A stretch of DNA of 64,000 nucleotides, taken from assembly GCF_947036865.1 (NCBI RefSeq), contig NZ_CAMQSF010000004.1:1-64000 (forward strand), in the 5' to 3' direction. The notes below the pieces were generated by a model. That model made no database searches. It was not told the origin of the DNA and worked only from the letters and a program-made list of their open reading frames with translations. The translations under genes were made by a program, and so were the position numbers. Source of the stretch: an uncultured Caulobacter sp. (GTDB lineage: Bacteria; Pseudomonadota; Alphaproteobacteria; Caulobacterales; Caulobacteraceae). Within the stretch, counting starts at the first letter, position 1, and each line of letters opens with the position of its first letter. Of this stretch, positions 34,241 through 42,652 are shown piece by piece.

Positions 34241-34255
34241 ATACTTTAAACGTAT
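34241..34255. promoter_or_regulatory. AT-rich interrupted palindrome upstream of a TBDR
   Basis: ATACTTTAAACGTAT has ATAC/GTAT ends around TTTAAAC. It sits in the AT-rich part of the 282-bp gap before the receptor gene. The rest of that gap shows no gene. Confidence 0.3.
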
Positions 34256-34466
34256 AGAAGAAAACATCTCATTTGCATTTCTTATATGCCTGTTCGCAAG
34301 GGGGCTTCGCGAATGGCGCATCGCAAACGGGACCCGGCCTCGCACAACTCTGCCCTGATCCGCCCGCTCTTGGGGCCTTCAGGTCGTTAGCCCACCGGTG
34401 ATCGCCGGGGGGAGGGGACGGCGCGCGCCTTGAGCGGGCGTCGGGACACAATCAACGGAGTCACCC

Positions 34467-37310
34467 ATGTTCAACCCGCCATCGCGCCTGAAGCTCGCGG
34501 CCCTGACCGGCGTCAGCCTATTCGCGCTCGCCGTCGTTCCGGCCGCTCGAGCTCAGACGACGAATAATCAGGCTCAGAAAAACCAGGCTGAACCCACCGA
34601 CGCCGTCAGCGCGGTGGTCGTCACCGGCCAGCGCCTGTCGACCGTGAACTCGATCCAGGAGCAGAAGAAGGCCACCGGCGTCGTGAACGTCATCTCGGCC
34701 GACGACCTGGGCAAGCTGCCCGACGCCAACGTGGCAGACGCCCTGGCGCGCATCCCGGGCGTCAACGTCGTCGTCAACCAGGAGACCGGCGAGGGCGAGT
34801 ACGTCTCCATTCGCGGCCTGGCCAGCACCTACAACGCCTATTCGATCAACGGCACCCGCGTGGCCTTGACCGACGCCAGCTCGCGCAAGATGTCGATGAC
34901 GGTGCTGCCGCCCAACGGCCTGAAGGCGATCGCGGTCTATAAGACCCTGACGCCGGACCTGGACGGCGACGCCATCGGCGGCGCGGTCAACTTCGTCACC
35001 CCGACCGCCTTCGACTTCCGCAAGCCCACCCTGCGCGTCTTCGCCTCCTACGGCCTCAACGACCGCGCCAAGAAGGACGACGAGCCGGCCGGCAGCGGCC
35101 AGATCCAGGTCGACCTCGCGCGCAAGTTCGCCGACGATCGTCTGGGCCTGTTCGGCTCGATCTATTACGGCAAGAGCCACTACACCAACGAAGAGACCGA
35201 AAACGACGGCGAGTGGGAGCCCTATCGCTGGCGCAAGAACTCGACCGAGACGATCGACAGCCGCTCGATGTACCTGCCGGGCATCGACCTGGACTTCCGT
35301 CGGGGCGAGCAGAAGCGCTTCGGCGGCAACTTCTCGATCGACTATCACGTCGATCATCACGAGTTCTATGTTCGTGGCCAGTACGCCAAGCTGAACCGCA
35401 AGGGCACGAACGACTATACCGACGAGCGCAGCCGCACGACCGCGCGTCTGACCCAGGTCAACCTGGAAGACACGACCCTGCTGCAGCCCGAGCAGATGAT
35501 CATCGGCAAGGACCCGGTGAAGGGCAATATCTACGGCTACACCCTGTCCCAGATCGTCGACGCGGATAAGGACGGCCTCATCACCGACGCCGACCGCAAG
35601 TCCAGCAAGTCGTACTGGTCGCTGTTTGGCCGTTCGGGCGTCTGGAACCCCAAGGCTTTCCAGTTCGCCCGCACCTTCGAGACCCAGGATCAGGAGTCGT
35701 CGCTCTATACGATCAACGCGGGCGGTCACAGCCGCTTCGAGCGCCTGACGGTCGACTACGACCTCAGCTACTCGTACGGCGAGAAGGGCACGCCGCTCTA
35801 CTACGGCATCGGCTACAACTGCGACCGGTGCTCGACCGACCCGATGTTCACCTCGACCGGCATCCTGTGGTCGTCGGCCGATCCGCGCTTCCCGCTGGCG
35901 CAACTCCCGGCCTACGCCGCCAATGTCGACCGCCGCGACGACCTGCTGCCGTTCGACGGCGCGTCGATGAACAAGGACAAGCAGTCCGACGCCCGCACCG
36001 CGCTGAAGGTCGACGCCCGCTACGAAACGAGCGGTCTGGTCGATTACGTCAAGGGCGGCTTCAAATACCTGAAGTCGGAACGCGAATACGACTCCACGCC
36101 TATCTGGGAAGGCGACCTCTCCGGCACGCCGCTGAACGGCAAGTCGCTGGCCGGGTCCGGTCTGGTCGAGCGTCAGCTCGATGGCTTGTTCAAGGACCGC
36201 TACTATTACGGTTCGATCCTCAGCCGTGACCGCGTCGTCGCCGCCCTGACCGCCGCGCGCGCGGCCAATCCGGTCACCTACTCGACCGCCGACCTCAATC
36301 GCGACGACAAGAAGGGCTCGGAAACCATCTATGCCGGCTATGCCCTGGCCCACGTCCGCTCGGGCGACCTCGAGGTCATCACCGGCGCCCGGGTCGAGCA
36401 CACCAAGGTGGAAACCACGGCGTGGATCGACGACGGCTCCAAATCGGGCTTCGGCAAGACCAGCCGCGACTACACCAATTTCCTGCCGAGCTTCACCGCC
36501 GTCTATCGGCAGGGCCAGAAGCTGATCTATCGCGGCGCCGTCTGGACCAGCTTCTCGCGGCCCGAATACGCCAACATCTCGCGCGGCGAGAGCGTGACCC
36601 GCGATCCGGCGACCAAGGAAATCATCGCCATCAGCCGCGGCAATCCGGACCTCAAGCCCGGCGAGTCGCTCAATTTCGACCTTTCGGCGGAATACTATCC
36701 GGATCGTTCCAGCCTGGTGTCGATCGGCGTTTTCCACAAGAAGATCAAGAACTTCATCTTCACCAACGGCCGTTCGGTCAATGCCGACACCAAGGAAGGC
36801 ACGATCACCATCACTCAGCCGCAAAACGGCGAGAAGGCGACCCTGACGGGCGTGGAACTGAACCTGATCAAGTCGTTCGACGGCCTGGGGGCCCCGTTCG
36901 ACGGCTTCGGCGTCGAGGCCAATATCACCTCGCAGACCTCGTCGGCGGAGACCGGCCTCGACTATCGCCGCGGCCATCCGATCTCGTTCCTGCAGGCGCC
37001 GGACCTGATCTACAACACCTCGCTGACCTACCAGAAGTACGGCATCGAGGCCAAGCTCAGCTACCAGTATCAAGGGGCCTATATCGAAGACACGCGGGAC
37101 AACGCGGTCGACAAATGGGTTCAGCCCAACAAGTCGCTCGACCTGCACACCCGCTACAACATTCGCCCCGGCATGACGGTCGATTTCGACGTTCAGAACA
37201 TCCTGGACGGTCACCGCTATTACACGACCAAGGGCAAGAACCCGAGCTACCAGAAGGACTACATGGAGCCCGGGCGTAACTTCATCCTGCGCGTCGCCTA
37301 CGCCTACTGA
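34467..37310 (+). CDS. TonB-dependent receptor
   Basis: A 947-residue outer-membrane receptor with signal peptide (LAALTGVSLFALAVVPAARAQ), VVVTGQRLS, and the plug motifs ATGVVNVISADDLGKLPDANVADALARIPGVNV, YVSIRGLASTYNAYSINGTRV and LTPDLDGDAIGGAVNFVTPTAFDF. The barrel closes with ARNFILRVAYAY-like aromatic residues (GRNFILRVAYAY). The plug belongs to the large TBDR group that contains many glycan receptors. A good rho-independent terminator follows. The next gene is the LysR of the PhnZ/PLC operon, so cargo could be an organophosphorus compound, but adjacency is the only argument. Confidence 0.92.
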   Translation: MFNPPSRLKLAALTGVSLFALAVVPAARAQTTNNQAQKNQAEPTDAVSAVVVTGQRLSTVNSIQEQKKATGVVNVISADDLGKLPDANVADALARIPGVNVVVNQETGEGEYVSIRGLASTYNAYSINGTRVALTDASSRKMSMTVLPPNGLKAIAVYKTLTPDLDGDAIGGAVNFVTPTAFDFRKPTLRVFASYGLNDRAKKDDEPAGSGQIQVDLARKFADDRLGLFGSIYYGKSHYTNEETENDGEWEPYRWRKNSTETIDSRSMYLPGIDLDFRRGEQKRFGGNFSIDYHVDHHEFYVRGQYAKLNRKGTNDYTDERSRTTARLTQVNLEDTTLLQPEQMIIGKDPVKGNIYGYTLSQIVDADKDGLITDADRKSSKSYWSLFGRSGVWNPKAFQFARTFETQDQESSLYTINAGGHSRFERLTVDYDLSYSYGEKGTPLYYGIGYNCDRCSTDPMFTSTGILWSSADPRFPLAQLPAYAANVDRRDDLLPFDGASMNKDKQSDARTALKVDARYETSGLVDYVKGGFKYLKSEREYDSTPIWEGDLSGTPLNGKSLAGSGLVERQLDGLFKDRYYYGSILSRDRVVAALTAARAANPVTYSTADLNRDDKKGSETIYAGYALAHVRSGDLEVITGARVEHTKVETTAWIDDGSKSGFGKTSRDYTNFLPSFTAVYRQGQKLIYRGAVWTSFSRPEYANISRGESVTRDPATKEIIAISRGNPDLKPGESLNFDLSAEYYPDRSSLVSIGVFHKKIKNFIFTNGRSVNADTKEGTITITQPQNGEKATLTGVELNLIKSFDGLGAPFDGFGVEANITSQTSSAETGLDYRRGHPISFLQAPDLIYNTSLTYQKYGIEAKLSYQYQGAYIEDTRDNAVDKWVQPNKSLDLHTRYNIRPGMTVDFDVQNILDGHRYYTTKGKNPSYQKDYMEPGRNFILRVAYAY

Positions 37311-37331
37311 TTTCGGTTTATCCCTGACCTC

Positions 37332-37364
37332 GCCCTTCCGGCCCCGCCGGAAGGGCTCTTCTTT
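37332..37364 (+). terminator. Rho-independent terminator after TBDR
   Basis: GCCCTTCCGG (37332-37341), 5-base loop, CCGGAAGGGC (37347-37356), then TCTTCTTT. Confidence 0.85.
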
Positions 37365-37459
37365 GGGCGGGGGGCAAGTGCCTGTTTCGCAAGGCAAAGC
37401 CTGTTTCGGTCCGGTGTCCTGATTTATATGCTCCGTCCGGCCCGTTCGAAGAGAGAATC

Positions 37460-38386
37460 ATGACCGTTTCGCCTGACGACAGCGCCGAGCGTAGCCGCCG
37501 CCGCGAGACCGGCAGTCTTTCGATCGGGGCCCTGAAGGCCTTCGTCACCGTCGTCGACCAGGGCTCGTTCTCGCGCGCCGCCGCCGTGCTGGGCGTGTCG
37601 CAGCCCAACATCTCCAACCAGATCAACGCGCTGGAGCAGATCTGCGGGGTTCGCCTGCTGAACCGGCGCACCCAGAACCAGAACCTCACCGACGCCGGGC
37701 GCGAGCTCTATACGCGCGCGCGGCTGGTCATCAGCCGCGTCGACGACTTCGAGATGACCGCCAACCTGTTCAGCGGGTTGAAGCGCGGGCGCATGTCGAT
37801 CGGCTTCTCGACGCCGCCGGCGGCCATGCAACTGATCAGTCAGTTCCGGCGCACCTATCCGGACATCGAGATCACCACCCGCCTTGGCAATACGCGGTCC
37901 CTCACCCAGGACGTGATGGAGTGCCGCGCCGACGTGGCGATCATCTCGCTGCTGGAGCCGGATCCGGTGCTGGCCTGCCATCTGGTGTTCGAACAGTCGC
38001 TGAACCTGATGGTGCCCGTCGACCATCCCTTCGCCCAGCGCGACCACATCGAGGCCCGCGAACTGGGCGGCCTGCCACTGGTGCTGCGGGAGGAGGGGTC
38101 GGTCACCCGCGCTCTGACCGAGATCGCGCTGGGCCGGGGCGCGGCCAGCGTCGAAAGGGGCTTCATCGTCGAGAGCCGCGAGGCGGTGAAGGAAGCCACG
38201 GCGCACGGCATCGGCTTCGGCTGCATTCTGGACGGCGAGACAGGACACGACGCCCGGCTCAAGGCGCTGCCGGTCCATGGCATGCCCCGAACGGGGGGCG
38301 TCTACATTGTCACCTTGCGGGAAAACATGGAAATTCCAGCGGTTTCCGCCTTTATCCGCCTTGCCGGCCTGCGGGGAAGCGCATAA
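37460..38386 (+). CDS. LysR-family regulator of the PhnZ/PLC operon
   Basis: 308 residues with HTH (GALKAFVTVVDQGSFSRAAAVLGVSQPNISNQINALEQICGVRLLNRRTQNQNLTDAG) and a LysR substrate domain resembling the CysB/phosphonate-linked group (RRTYPDIEITTRLGNTRSLTQDVMECRADVAIISLLEPDPVLACHLV). GAGAGA precedes the ATG. It lies 42 bases upstream of the PhnZ-like gene in the same direction, separated by an AT-rich inverted repeat, so it probably controls that operon. Two copies of GCCTGTTTCG (37380-37389, 37399-37408) lie in its own upstream region. Confidence 0.88.
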   Translation: MTVSPDDSAERSRRRETGSLSIGALKAFVTVVDQGSFSRAAAVLGVSQPNISNQINALEQICGVRLLNRRTQNQNLTDAGRELYTRARLVISRVDDFEMTANLFSGLKRGRMSIGFSTPPAAMQLISQFRRTYPDIEITTRLGNTRSLTQDVMECRADVAIISLLEPDPVLACHLVFEQSLNLMVPVDHPFAQRDHIEARELGGLPLVLREEGSVTRALTEIALGRGAASVERGFIVESREAVKEATAHGIGFGCILDGETGHDARLKALPVHGMPRTGGVYIVTLRENMEIPAVSAFIRLAGLRGSA

Positions 38387-38391
38387 TAACT

Positions 38392-38424
38392 ATATTAAAT
38401 ATCATCCGTAGATGGATTTAATAT
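38392..38424. promoter_or_regulatory. AT-rich inverted repeat between LysR and phnZ-like genes
   Basis: ATATTAAAT (38392-38400) and ATTTAATAT (38416-38424) are exact reverse complements around a partly symmetric ATCATCCGTAGATGG. It ends 4 bases before the next ATG, which has no Shine-Dalgarno, so the site may be both operator and promoter. Confidence 0.6.
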
Positions 38425-38428
38425 TTCT

Positions 38429-39013
38429 ATGACAGCGCCTTCCGCCGCCGAGGCCTTGCATCAGGAAATCCGGGACATCTATCTGGGCAACGCCCGGCGT
38501 CCCTACGGCCTATATGGCATCAATCAGTTGCAGCACGCCTTGCAATCGGCCGCCCACGCCGAGGCCCAGGCCCTGTCGTCGTCCATGGTCATGGCCTGCC
38601 TGCTGCACGACGTCGGGCACATGATCCACGACCTGGGCGAGGCGCCGGCGGAAGACGGGGTCGACGACCTGCACGAGGCGCTGGGCGCGGCGTGGGCGGC
38701 CGAACGCTTTCCGCTCGCGGTCAGCGAACCGATCCGCCTGCATGTGGCCGCCAAGCGCTATCTGTGCAGCGTCGAGCCCGGCTACCAGGACGGCCTGTCC
38801 AAGGATTCCCGGATTTCCCTGGCGCTGCAGGGCGGCGTGATGGGCAATGCCGAGCAGATCGATTTCCTCAACGAGCGTTTCGCGGATCAGGCCATCGCCC
38901 TGCGGCGCATCGACGAGCTGGCCAAGGACAAGAACGCCGTCACCGACGAGCTCGAGGTCTTCCTGCGCCGTCATCTGGCGGCGGCCCTCGTCGCGGACGT
39001 CAGTCCCGCCTGA
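38429..39013 (+). CDS. PhnZ-like HD-domain di-iron oxygenase (phosphonate C-P cleavage)
   Basis: 194 residues with the complete PhnZ metal set: H36, H60-D61 (LLHDVGH), H82, H105 and D162, plus the phosphate-binding K109 in HVAAKRYLC and conserved QGGVM. The numbering is within two residues of characterised PhnZ (H34, H58, D59, H80, H104, D161, K108). PhnZ oxidatively cleaves 1-hydroxy-2-aminoethylphosphonate to glycine and phosphate; TmpB does the same for the trimethylated analogue. The iron-capping Tyr is probably Y26, but the residue three further on, Glu in PhnZ, is Tyr29 here. No PhnY/TmpA hydroxylase is visible in the window. There is no Shine-Dalgarno before the ATG. Confidence 0.88.
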   Translation: MTAPSAAEALHQEIRDIYLGNARRPYGLYGINQLQHALQSAAHAEAQALSSSMVMACLLHDVGHMIHDLGEAPAEDGVDDLHEALGAAWAAERFPLAVSEPIRLHVAAKRYLCSVEPGYQDGLSKDSRISLALQGGVMGNAEQIDFLNERFADQAIALRRIDELAKDKNAVTDELEVFLRRHLAAALVADVSPA

Positions 39014-39045
39014 TCGTCACACGATTATAGTAATTCAGAATTATA

Positions 39046-39061
39046 ATTATATGCATATAAT
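39046..39061. promoter_or_regulatory. Perfect 16-bp AT palindrome between phnZ-like and MFS genes
   Basis: ATTATATGCATATAAT is its own reverse complement. It lies in a 74-bp gap far richer in A+T than anything nearby, 27 bases before the transporter start. Candidate operator or internal promoter. Confidence 0.6.
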
Positions 39062-39087
39062 CTAGTGTTATAGATATCGGGGGCCGG

Positions 39088-40362
39088 ATGACTTCCAGAC
39101 TTACGCGCGGCCTGGCCCGGTCCGGGCCTGGGTGGGTGGCCGTCTACGCCCTCGCGGCGGCCTTCACGACCTACTTCTGCATGTACGCGTTCCGGAAGCC
39201 CTTCGCCGTGGCCAGCTATGCGGGCGTCTCGGGCTGGCCGTTCGCGATCGACTTCAAGATCGCCCTCGTGATCGCCCAGGTCATGGGCTACGCCCTGTCC
39301 AAGATGGTGGGCGTCAAGGTGGTCAGCGAGGCCAAGCCGCAGCGCCGGGCGCTGCTGATCGTGGGCTTCGTGCTCGCCTCCTGGCTGGCCCTGATCCTGT
39401 TCGCCGTCCTGCCCGCGCCGCTGAAGGTGGTCGCCATCTTCCTGAGCGGCCTGCCGCTGGGGATGATCTGGGGGCTGGTGTTCGGCTTTCTGGAGGGACG
39501 TCGCGCCACCGAATGGCTGGGCGCGGGTCTCTGCGTCAGCTTCATCGTCTCGTCGGGCGTGGTGAAGTCCGTCGGCCGGGCGCTGGTGGTGGATTACGGC
39601 GTGCCGGAGCTGTGGATGCCGGCGGCCACCGGCGCGCTGTTCCTGCCGCTGCTGGCCCTGTCGGTATGGATGCTGTCCCAGACCCCGCCGCCGGACGCCC
39701 GCGACGTGGCCGAGCGCATGGAGCGCCAGCCCATGTTCCGCGAGGAGCGGCGGGCCTTCTGGACCCGCGCGGGCCTGGGCCTGGCGCTGCTGATCGTCGC
39801 CTATGTCGTGCTGACGGCCCTGCGCGACTTCCGCGACAACTTCGCCGTCGAGCTGTGGGACGCGCTGGGCTATGGCGGCGAGCCGGCCATCTTCAGCCTC
39901 TCCGAGCTGCCGATCGCCGCGCTGATCCTGCCGCTGTTCGGCCTGACGGCGCTGATCCGCGACAATCGCCGCGCGGTGCTGGTCTATCACGTGATGATCA
40001 TCGTCGGCGCGATCCTGGTCGCGCTGGCGACCCTGGCCTGGCAGGCGCATCTGCTGAGCCCGCTGTGGTGGATGATCGCCGTCGGGGCCGGGGTCTATCT
40101 CGGCTACATCCCGTATAACGCCGTCCTGGCCGACCGGCTGACCGCCGCGCTCGGCCTGCCGGGGAACGCGGCCTTCTTCATGTATCTGGCCGACGCCTCC
40201 GGCTACGGCGGCAGCGTCGCGCTGATGCTGCTGAAGAACTTCGGCCTGTCCCTGAGCTGGCTCGGCTTCTTCACCGGTCTCTGCTACGCGGCCGCCGCCA
40301 TCGTGGGCGTCGCGACCATGGGCTCGGCCCTCTACTTCGCCCTGAAGGTCTTCCGCGAATGA
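39088..40362 (+). CDS. MFS transporter, DUF5690-like
   Basis: A 424-residue membrane protein with about twelve helices. The N-terminal AAAFTTYFCMYAFRKPFAVASY is typical of the DUF5690 MFS family, and the loop after helix 3 carries SKMVGVKVVSEAKPQRR. No characterised substrate is known to me for this family. It overlaps the phospholipase C gene by ATGA and follows the PhnZ-like gene after a 74-bp AT-rich gap, so it probably imports the phospho- or phosphono-headgroup liberated outside the cytoplasm. GGGGGCCGG precedes the ATG. Confidence 0.78.
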   Translation: MTSRLTRGLARSGPGWVAVYALAAAFTTYFCMYAFRKPFAVASYAGVSGWPFAIDFKIALVIAQVMGYALSKMVGVKVVSEAKPQRRALLIVGFVLASWLALILFAVLPAPLKVVAIFLSGLPLGMIWGLVFGFLEGRRATEWLGAGLCVSFIVSSGVVKSVGRALVVDYGVPELWMPAATGALFLPLLALSVWMLSQTPPPDARDVAERMERQPMFREERRAFWTRAGLGLALLIVAYVVLTALRDFRDNFAVELWDALGYGGEPAIFSLSELPIAALILPLFGLTALIRDNRRAVLVYHVMIIVGAILVALATLAWQAHLLSPLWWMIAVGAGVYLGYIPYNAVLADRLTAALGLPGNAAFFMYLADASGYGGSVALMLLKNFGLSLSWLGFFTGLCYAAAAIVGVATMGSALYFALKVFRE

Positions 40363-42521
40363 CCTCGACCCGCCGCCCCGTTTCCGCCGACCGCCGCCAG
40401 GTCCTGAAGGCGCTGGGCGCCGCGGGCCTGAGCGCCGCCACCCTGGCCACGCTGGAAAAGGCGATGGCCACCCCGGCCCACAACCGCACCGGCACGATCA
40501 TGGACGTCGAGCACGTCGTGATCCTGATGCAGGAGAACCGGGCCTTCGACCACTATTTCGGCAGCTTCCCCGGCGTGCGCGGCCTGGGCGATCCGCGTCC
40601 CCTGCGCCTGCGCAACGGCCACACCGTCTGGCGCCAGCCCAGCGACCAGCATCCGGACGGCTATGTCCAGCCCTACTGGGCCGATTCCAAGAGCGCCAAC
40701 GCCTATGTGGTCGACGGCGGCGATCAGGGGCACACGGCCGCGACGATCATCGTCAACGGCGGGCGGTTCGATCAGTGGGGCGTGTCGCGCCAGCTGCACA
40801 ACCGCATGACCTACTACAAGGCCTCGGACCTGCCCTTCTACCACGCCCTGGCCTCGACCTTCACGATCCTGGACGCCTATCACTGCTCGACCCTGACCCA
40901 GACCTATCCCAACCGCCTGCACCTGTGGACCGGCTGCAACGGCGGCGGCCGGGTGGGCGGCGATCCGGTGATGAGCAATTACGGCGAGGACGAGACCCCC
41001 TCGGCCGACATGGCCACCGATCAGCCGATCAAGGCCTATGAGTGGACGACCTACGCCGAGCGTCTCGAAGCGGCGGGGGTGAGCTGGAAGGTCTACCAGG
41101 AATACGACAATTTCGGCGACAACATCCTGTCGGTGTTCAAGCCCTTCCGGCCCTGCGACAAGGCCTCCAACCTCTATAAACGCGGCCGGTCCTGGGTGTC
41201 CGAGCACAAGGACGGCCCCGATCGCACCCGCTCGGACGGCCAGCAGCTGGTCGAGGCCTTCCGCGCCGACATCGCCGCCGGCCGCCTGCCGCGGGTGTCG
41301 TGGATCGTCACCGCGGCGGCCCTGTCCGAGCACCCGAACTGGACGCCGGCCGACGGCGAGAACCTGACCGCCAAGCTGATCGAGGCGCTGGTCGACCATC
41401 CGGAGGTGTTCTCCAAGACCGTCTTCATCCTGAACTATGACGAGGCGGGCGGCCTGTTCGACCACATGCTGCCGCCGATGCCCGCCGCCGACGCCAGCCG
41501 CGGCCACAGCGGCGTCAGCGTGGCCGGCGAGTTCAAGGATTACGACAAGCATCCCCACCCCGGCGTGAGCGGCCCGCAGCCCCTGGGCCTGGGCATCCGC
41601 GTGCCGGCCATCGTCGTCTCGCCCTGGAGCCGGGGCGGCTATGTCTGCTCGCAGGTGTTCGACCACACCTCGACCCTGAAGTTCCTCGAAAAGCGCTTCG
41701 GGGTGAGGGAGCCGAACATCTCCGACTGGCGGCGCGCGGTGTCGGGCGACCTGACGTCGTGCTTCGACTTCAAGACCCCGAACGCCGACACGCGGGGCCT
41801 GGCCCTGCCGTCGACCGACGACTACGGCCAGCGCCTGGCCCACGCCGCGCGCCAGCCGGCCCTGAAGATCCCCGCGGTCCAGACCGCCGCCAGCCAGCCA
41901 GCCGTGCAAAGGCCCGCGCGGGCTTTGCCCTATCGCCTGGGCGCGGACCTGCGGCCCGAGGGGGAGGGCGTGCTGATCGACCTCGTCAACACCGGCGACC
42001 AGGCGGCGGTCTTCTCCGTCCACGATTACGCGCCCTACGGCCTGGGCGCGGCGTGGCACTACACGCTGGTCGCGGGCGAGCGCCACACGGCGGGGCATTG
42101 GAACGCGGCCGACAAGGAAGCCTATGACCTGGCCGTGCACGGCCCGAACGGCTTCTATCGCCACTTTCGCGGTCCGAAGCCCAAGGGCCTCGGCGTGCGG
42201 GTCGCGCTACGCGAGGCCCCGGAGGCCGGAAAGATCGTCCTGGACCTGCGGAACGACGCCTCGACGGAGGCGGCCCTCGGCCTCGCGATGGATCCGCGCT
42301 ACCCCGTCGCGCCCGGCGCGGCGCGAACGCAGGCCATCGCCCTGAAGCCCGGCGAGCGGCGCGAGATCGCGCTCGATCTGACCGCCAGCGACCTGTGGTA
42401 CGATCTCAGCCTGACCGACGCGGCGGGCGCCGACACGCTCTGGCGCTATGCCGGCCACGTCGAAACCGGCAGGCCCAGCCGCACCGATCCCGGCATTGGC
42501 GCGATGGTGCTGACGGCGTGA
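40359..42521 (+). CDS. Tat-exported phospholipase C (phosphocholine-specific family)
   Basis: A 720-residue non-haemolytic/haemolytic PlcN/PlcH-type enzyme. The Tat signal is D11-R-R-Q-V-L-K-A-L-G. Catalytic-domain motifs are EHVVILMQENRAFDHYFGSFPGVRG, STLTQTYPNRLHLWTG, PRVSWIVTAAALSEHPNWTPADGEN, FILNYDEAGGLFDHMLPP and VSPWSRGGYVCSQVFDHTS. Two C-terminal DUF756 domains (about 545-715) complete the usual architecture. The family releases phosphorylated headgroups from phospholipids in the periplasm or outside. Position after a PhnZ-like oxygenase and a transporter suggests a headgroup-release, import and mineralisation pathway. A 12-bp perfect hairpin follows at 42528-42564. Confidence 0.92.
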   Translation: MTSTRRPVSADRRQVLKALGAAGLSAATLATLEKAMATPAHNRTGTIMDVEHVVILMQENRAFDHYFGSFPGVRGLGDPRPLRLRNGHTVWRQPSDQHPDGYVQPYWADSKSANAYVVDGGDQGHTAATIIVNGGRFDQWGVSRQLHNRMTYYKASDLPFYHALASTFTILDAYHCSTLTQTYPNRLHLWTGCNGGGRVGGDPVMSNYGEDETPSADMATDQPIKAYEWTTYAERLEAAGVSWKVYQEYDNFGDNILSVFKPFRPCDKASNLYKRGRSWVSEHKDGPDRTRSDGQQLVEAFRADIAAGRLPRVSWIVTAAALSEHPNWTPADGENLTAKLIEALVDHPEVFSKTVFILNYDEAGGLFDHMLPPMPAADASRGHSGVSVAGEFKDYDKHPHPGVSGPQPLGLGIRVPAIVVSPWSRGGYVCSQVFDHTSTLKFLEKRFGVREPNISDWRRAVSGDLTSCFDFKTPNADTRGLALPSTDDYGQRLAHAARQPALKIPAVQTAASQPAVQRPARALPYRLGADLRPEGEGVLIDLVNTGDQAAVFSVHDYAPYGLGAAWHYTLVAGERHTAGHWNAADKEAYDLAVHGPNGFYRHFRGPKPKGLGVRVALREAPEAGKIVLDLRNDASTEAALGLAMDPRYPVAPGAARTQAIALKPGERREIALDLTASDLWYDLSLTDAAGADTLWRYAGHVETGRPSRTDPGIGAMVLTA

Positions 42522-42527
42522 TCGCCC

Positions 42528-42564
42528 GCGTTCGGCGCGAGCGATCGCGAGCCGCGCCGAACGC
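42528..42564. terminator. Hairpin after phospholipase C gene
   Basis: GCGTTCGGCGCG (42528-42539) and CGCGCCGAACGC (42553-42564) are exact reverse complements with a 13-base loop. AAACT follows rather than a T-run. Confidence 0.65.
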
Positions 42565-42568
42565 AAAC

Positions 42569-42589
42569 TGTCACGAAGCCGTGCTAGCG
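42569..42589 (+). promoter_or_regulatory. Promoter-like box before the ECF sigma gene
   Basis: TGTCACGAAGCCGTGCTAGC plus G: a -35-like CTGTCAC and a -10-like GCTAGCG, matching 14 of 21 positions with 24531-24551, nearly all differences being transitions. 63 bases before the sigma start. Confidence 0.45.
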
Positions 42590-42652
42590 GCGCGGCATGC
42601 TCGAGGCGCGTTGGTCATCGCAGGCGGTTTGTGATCCGTGGGGCTCGCGCTC

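Noticed and set aside
37380-37408. Direct repeat GCCTGTTTCG x2 as a strong regulatory site
   Set aside because: Only 10 bases, two copies, no symmetry; kept as a remark under the LysR gene.
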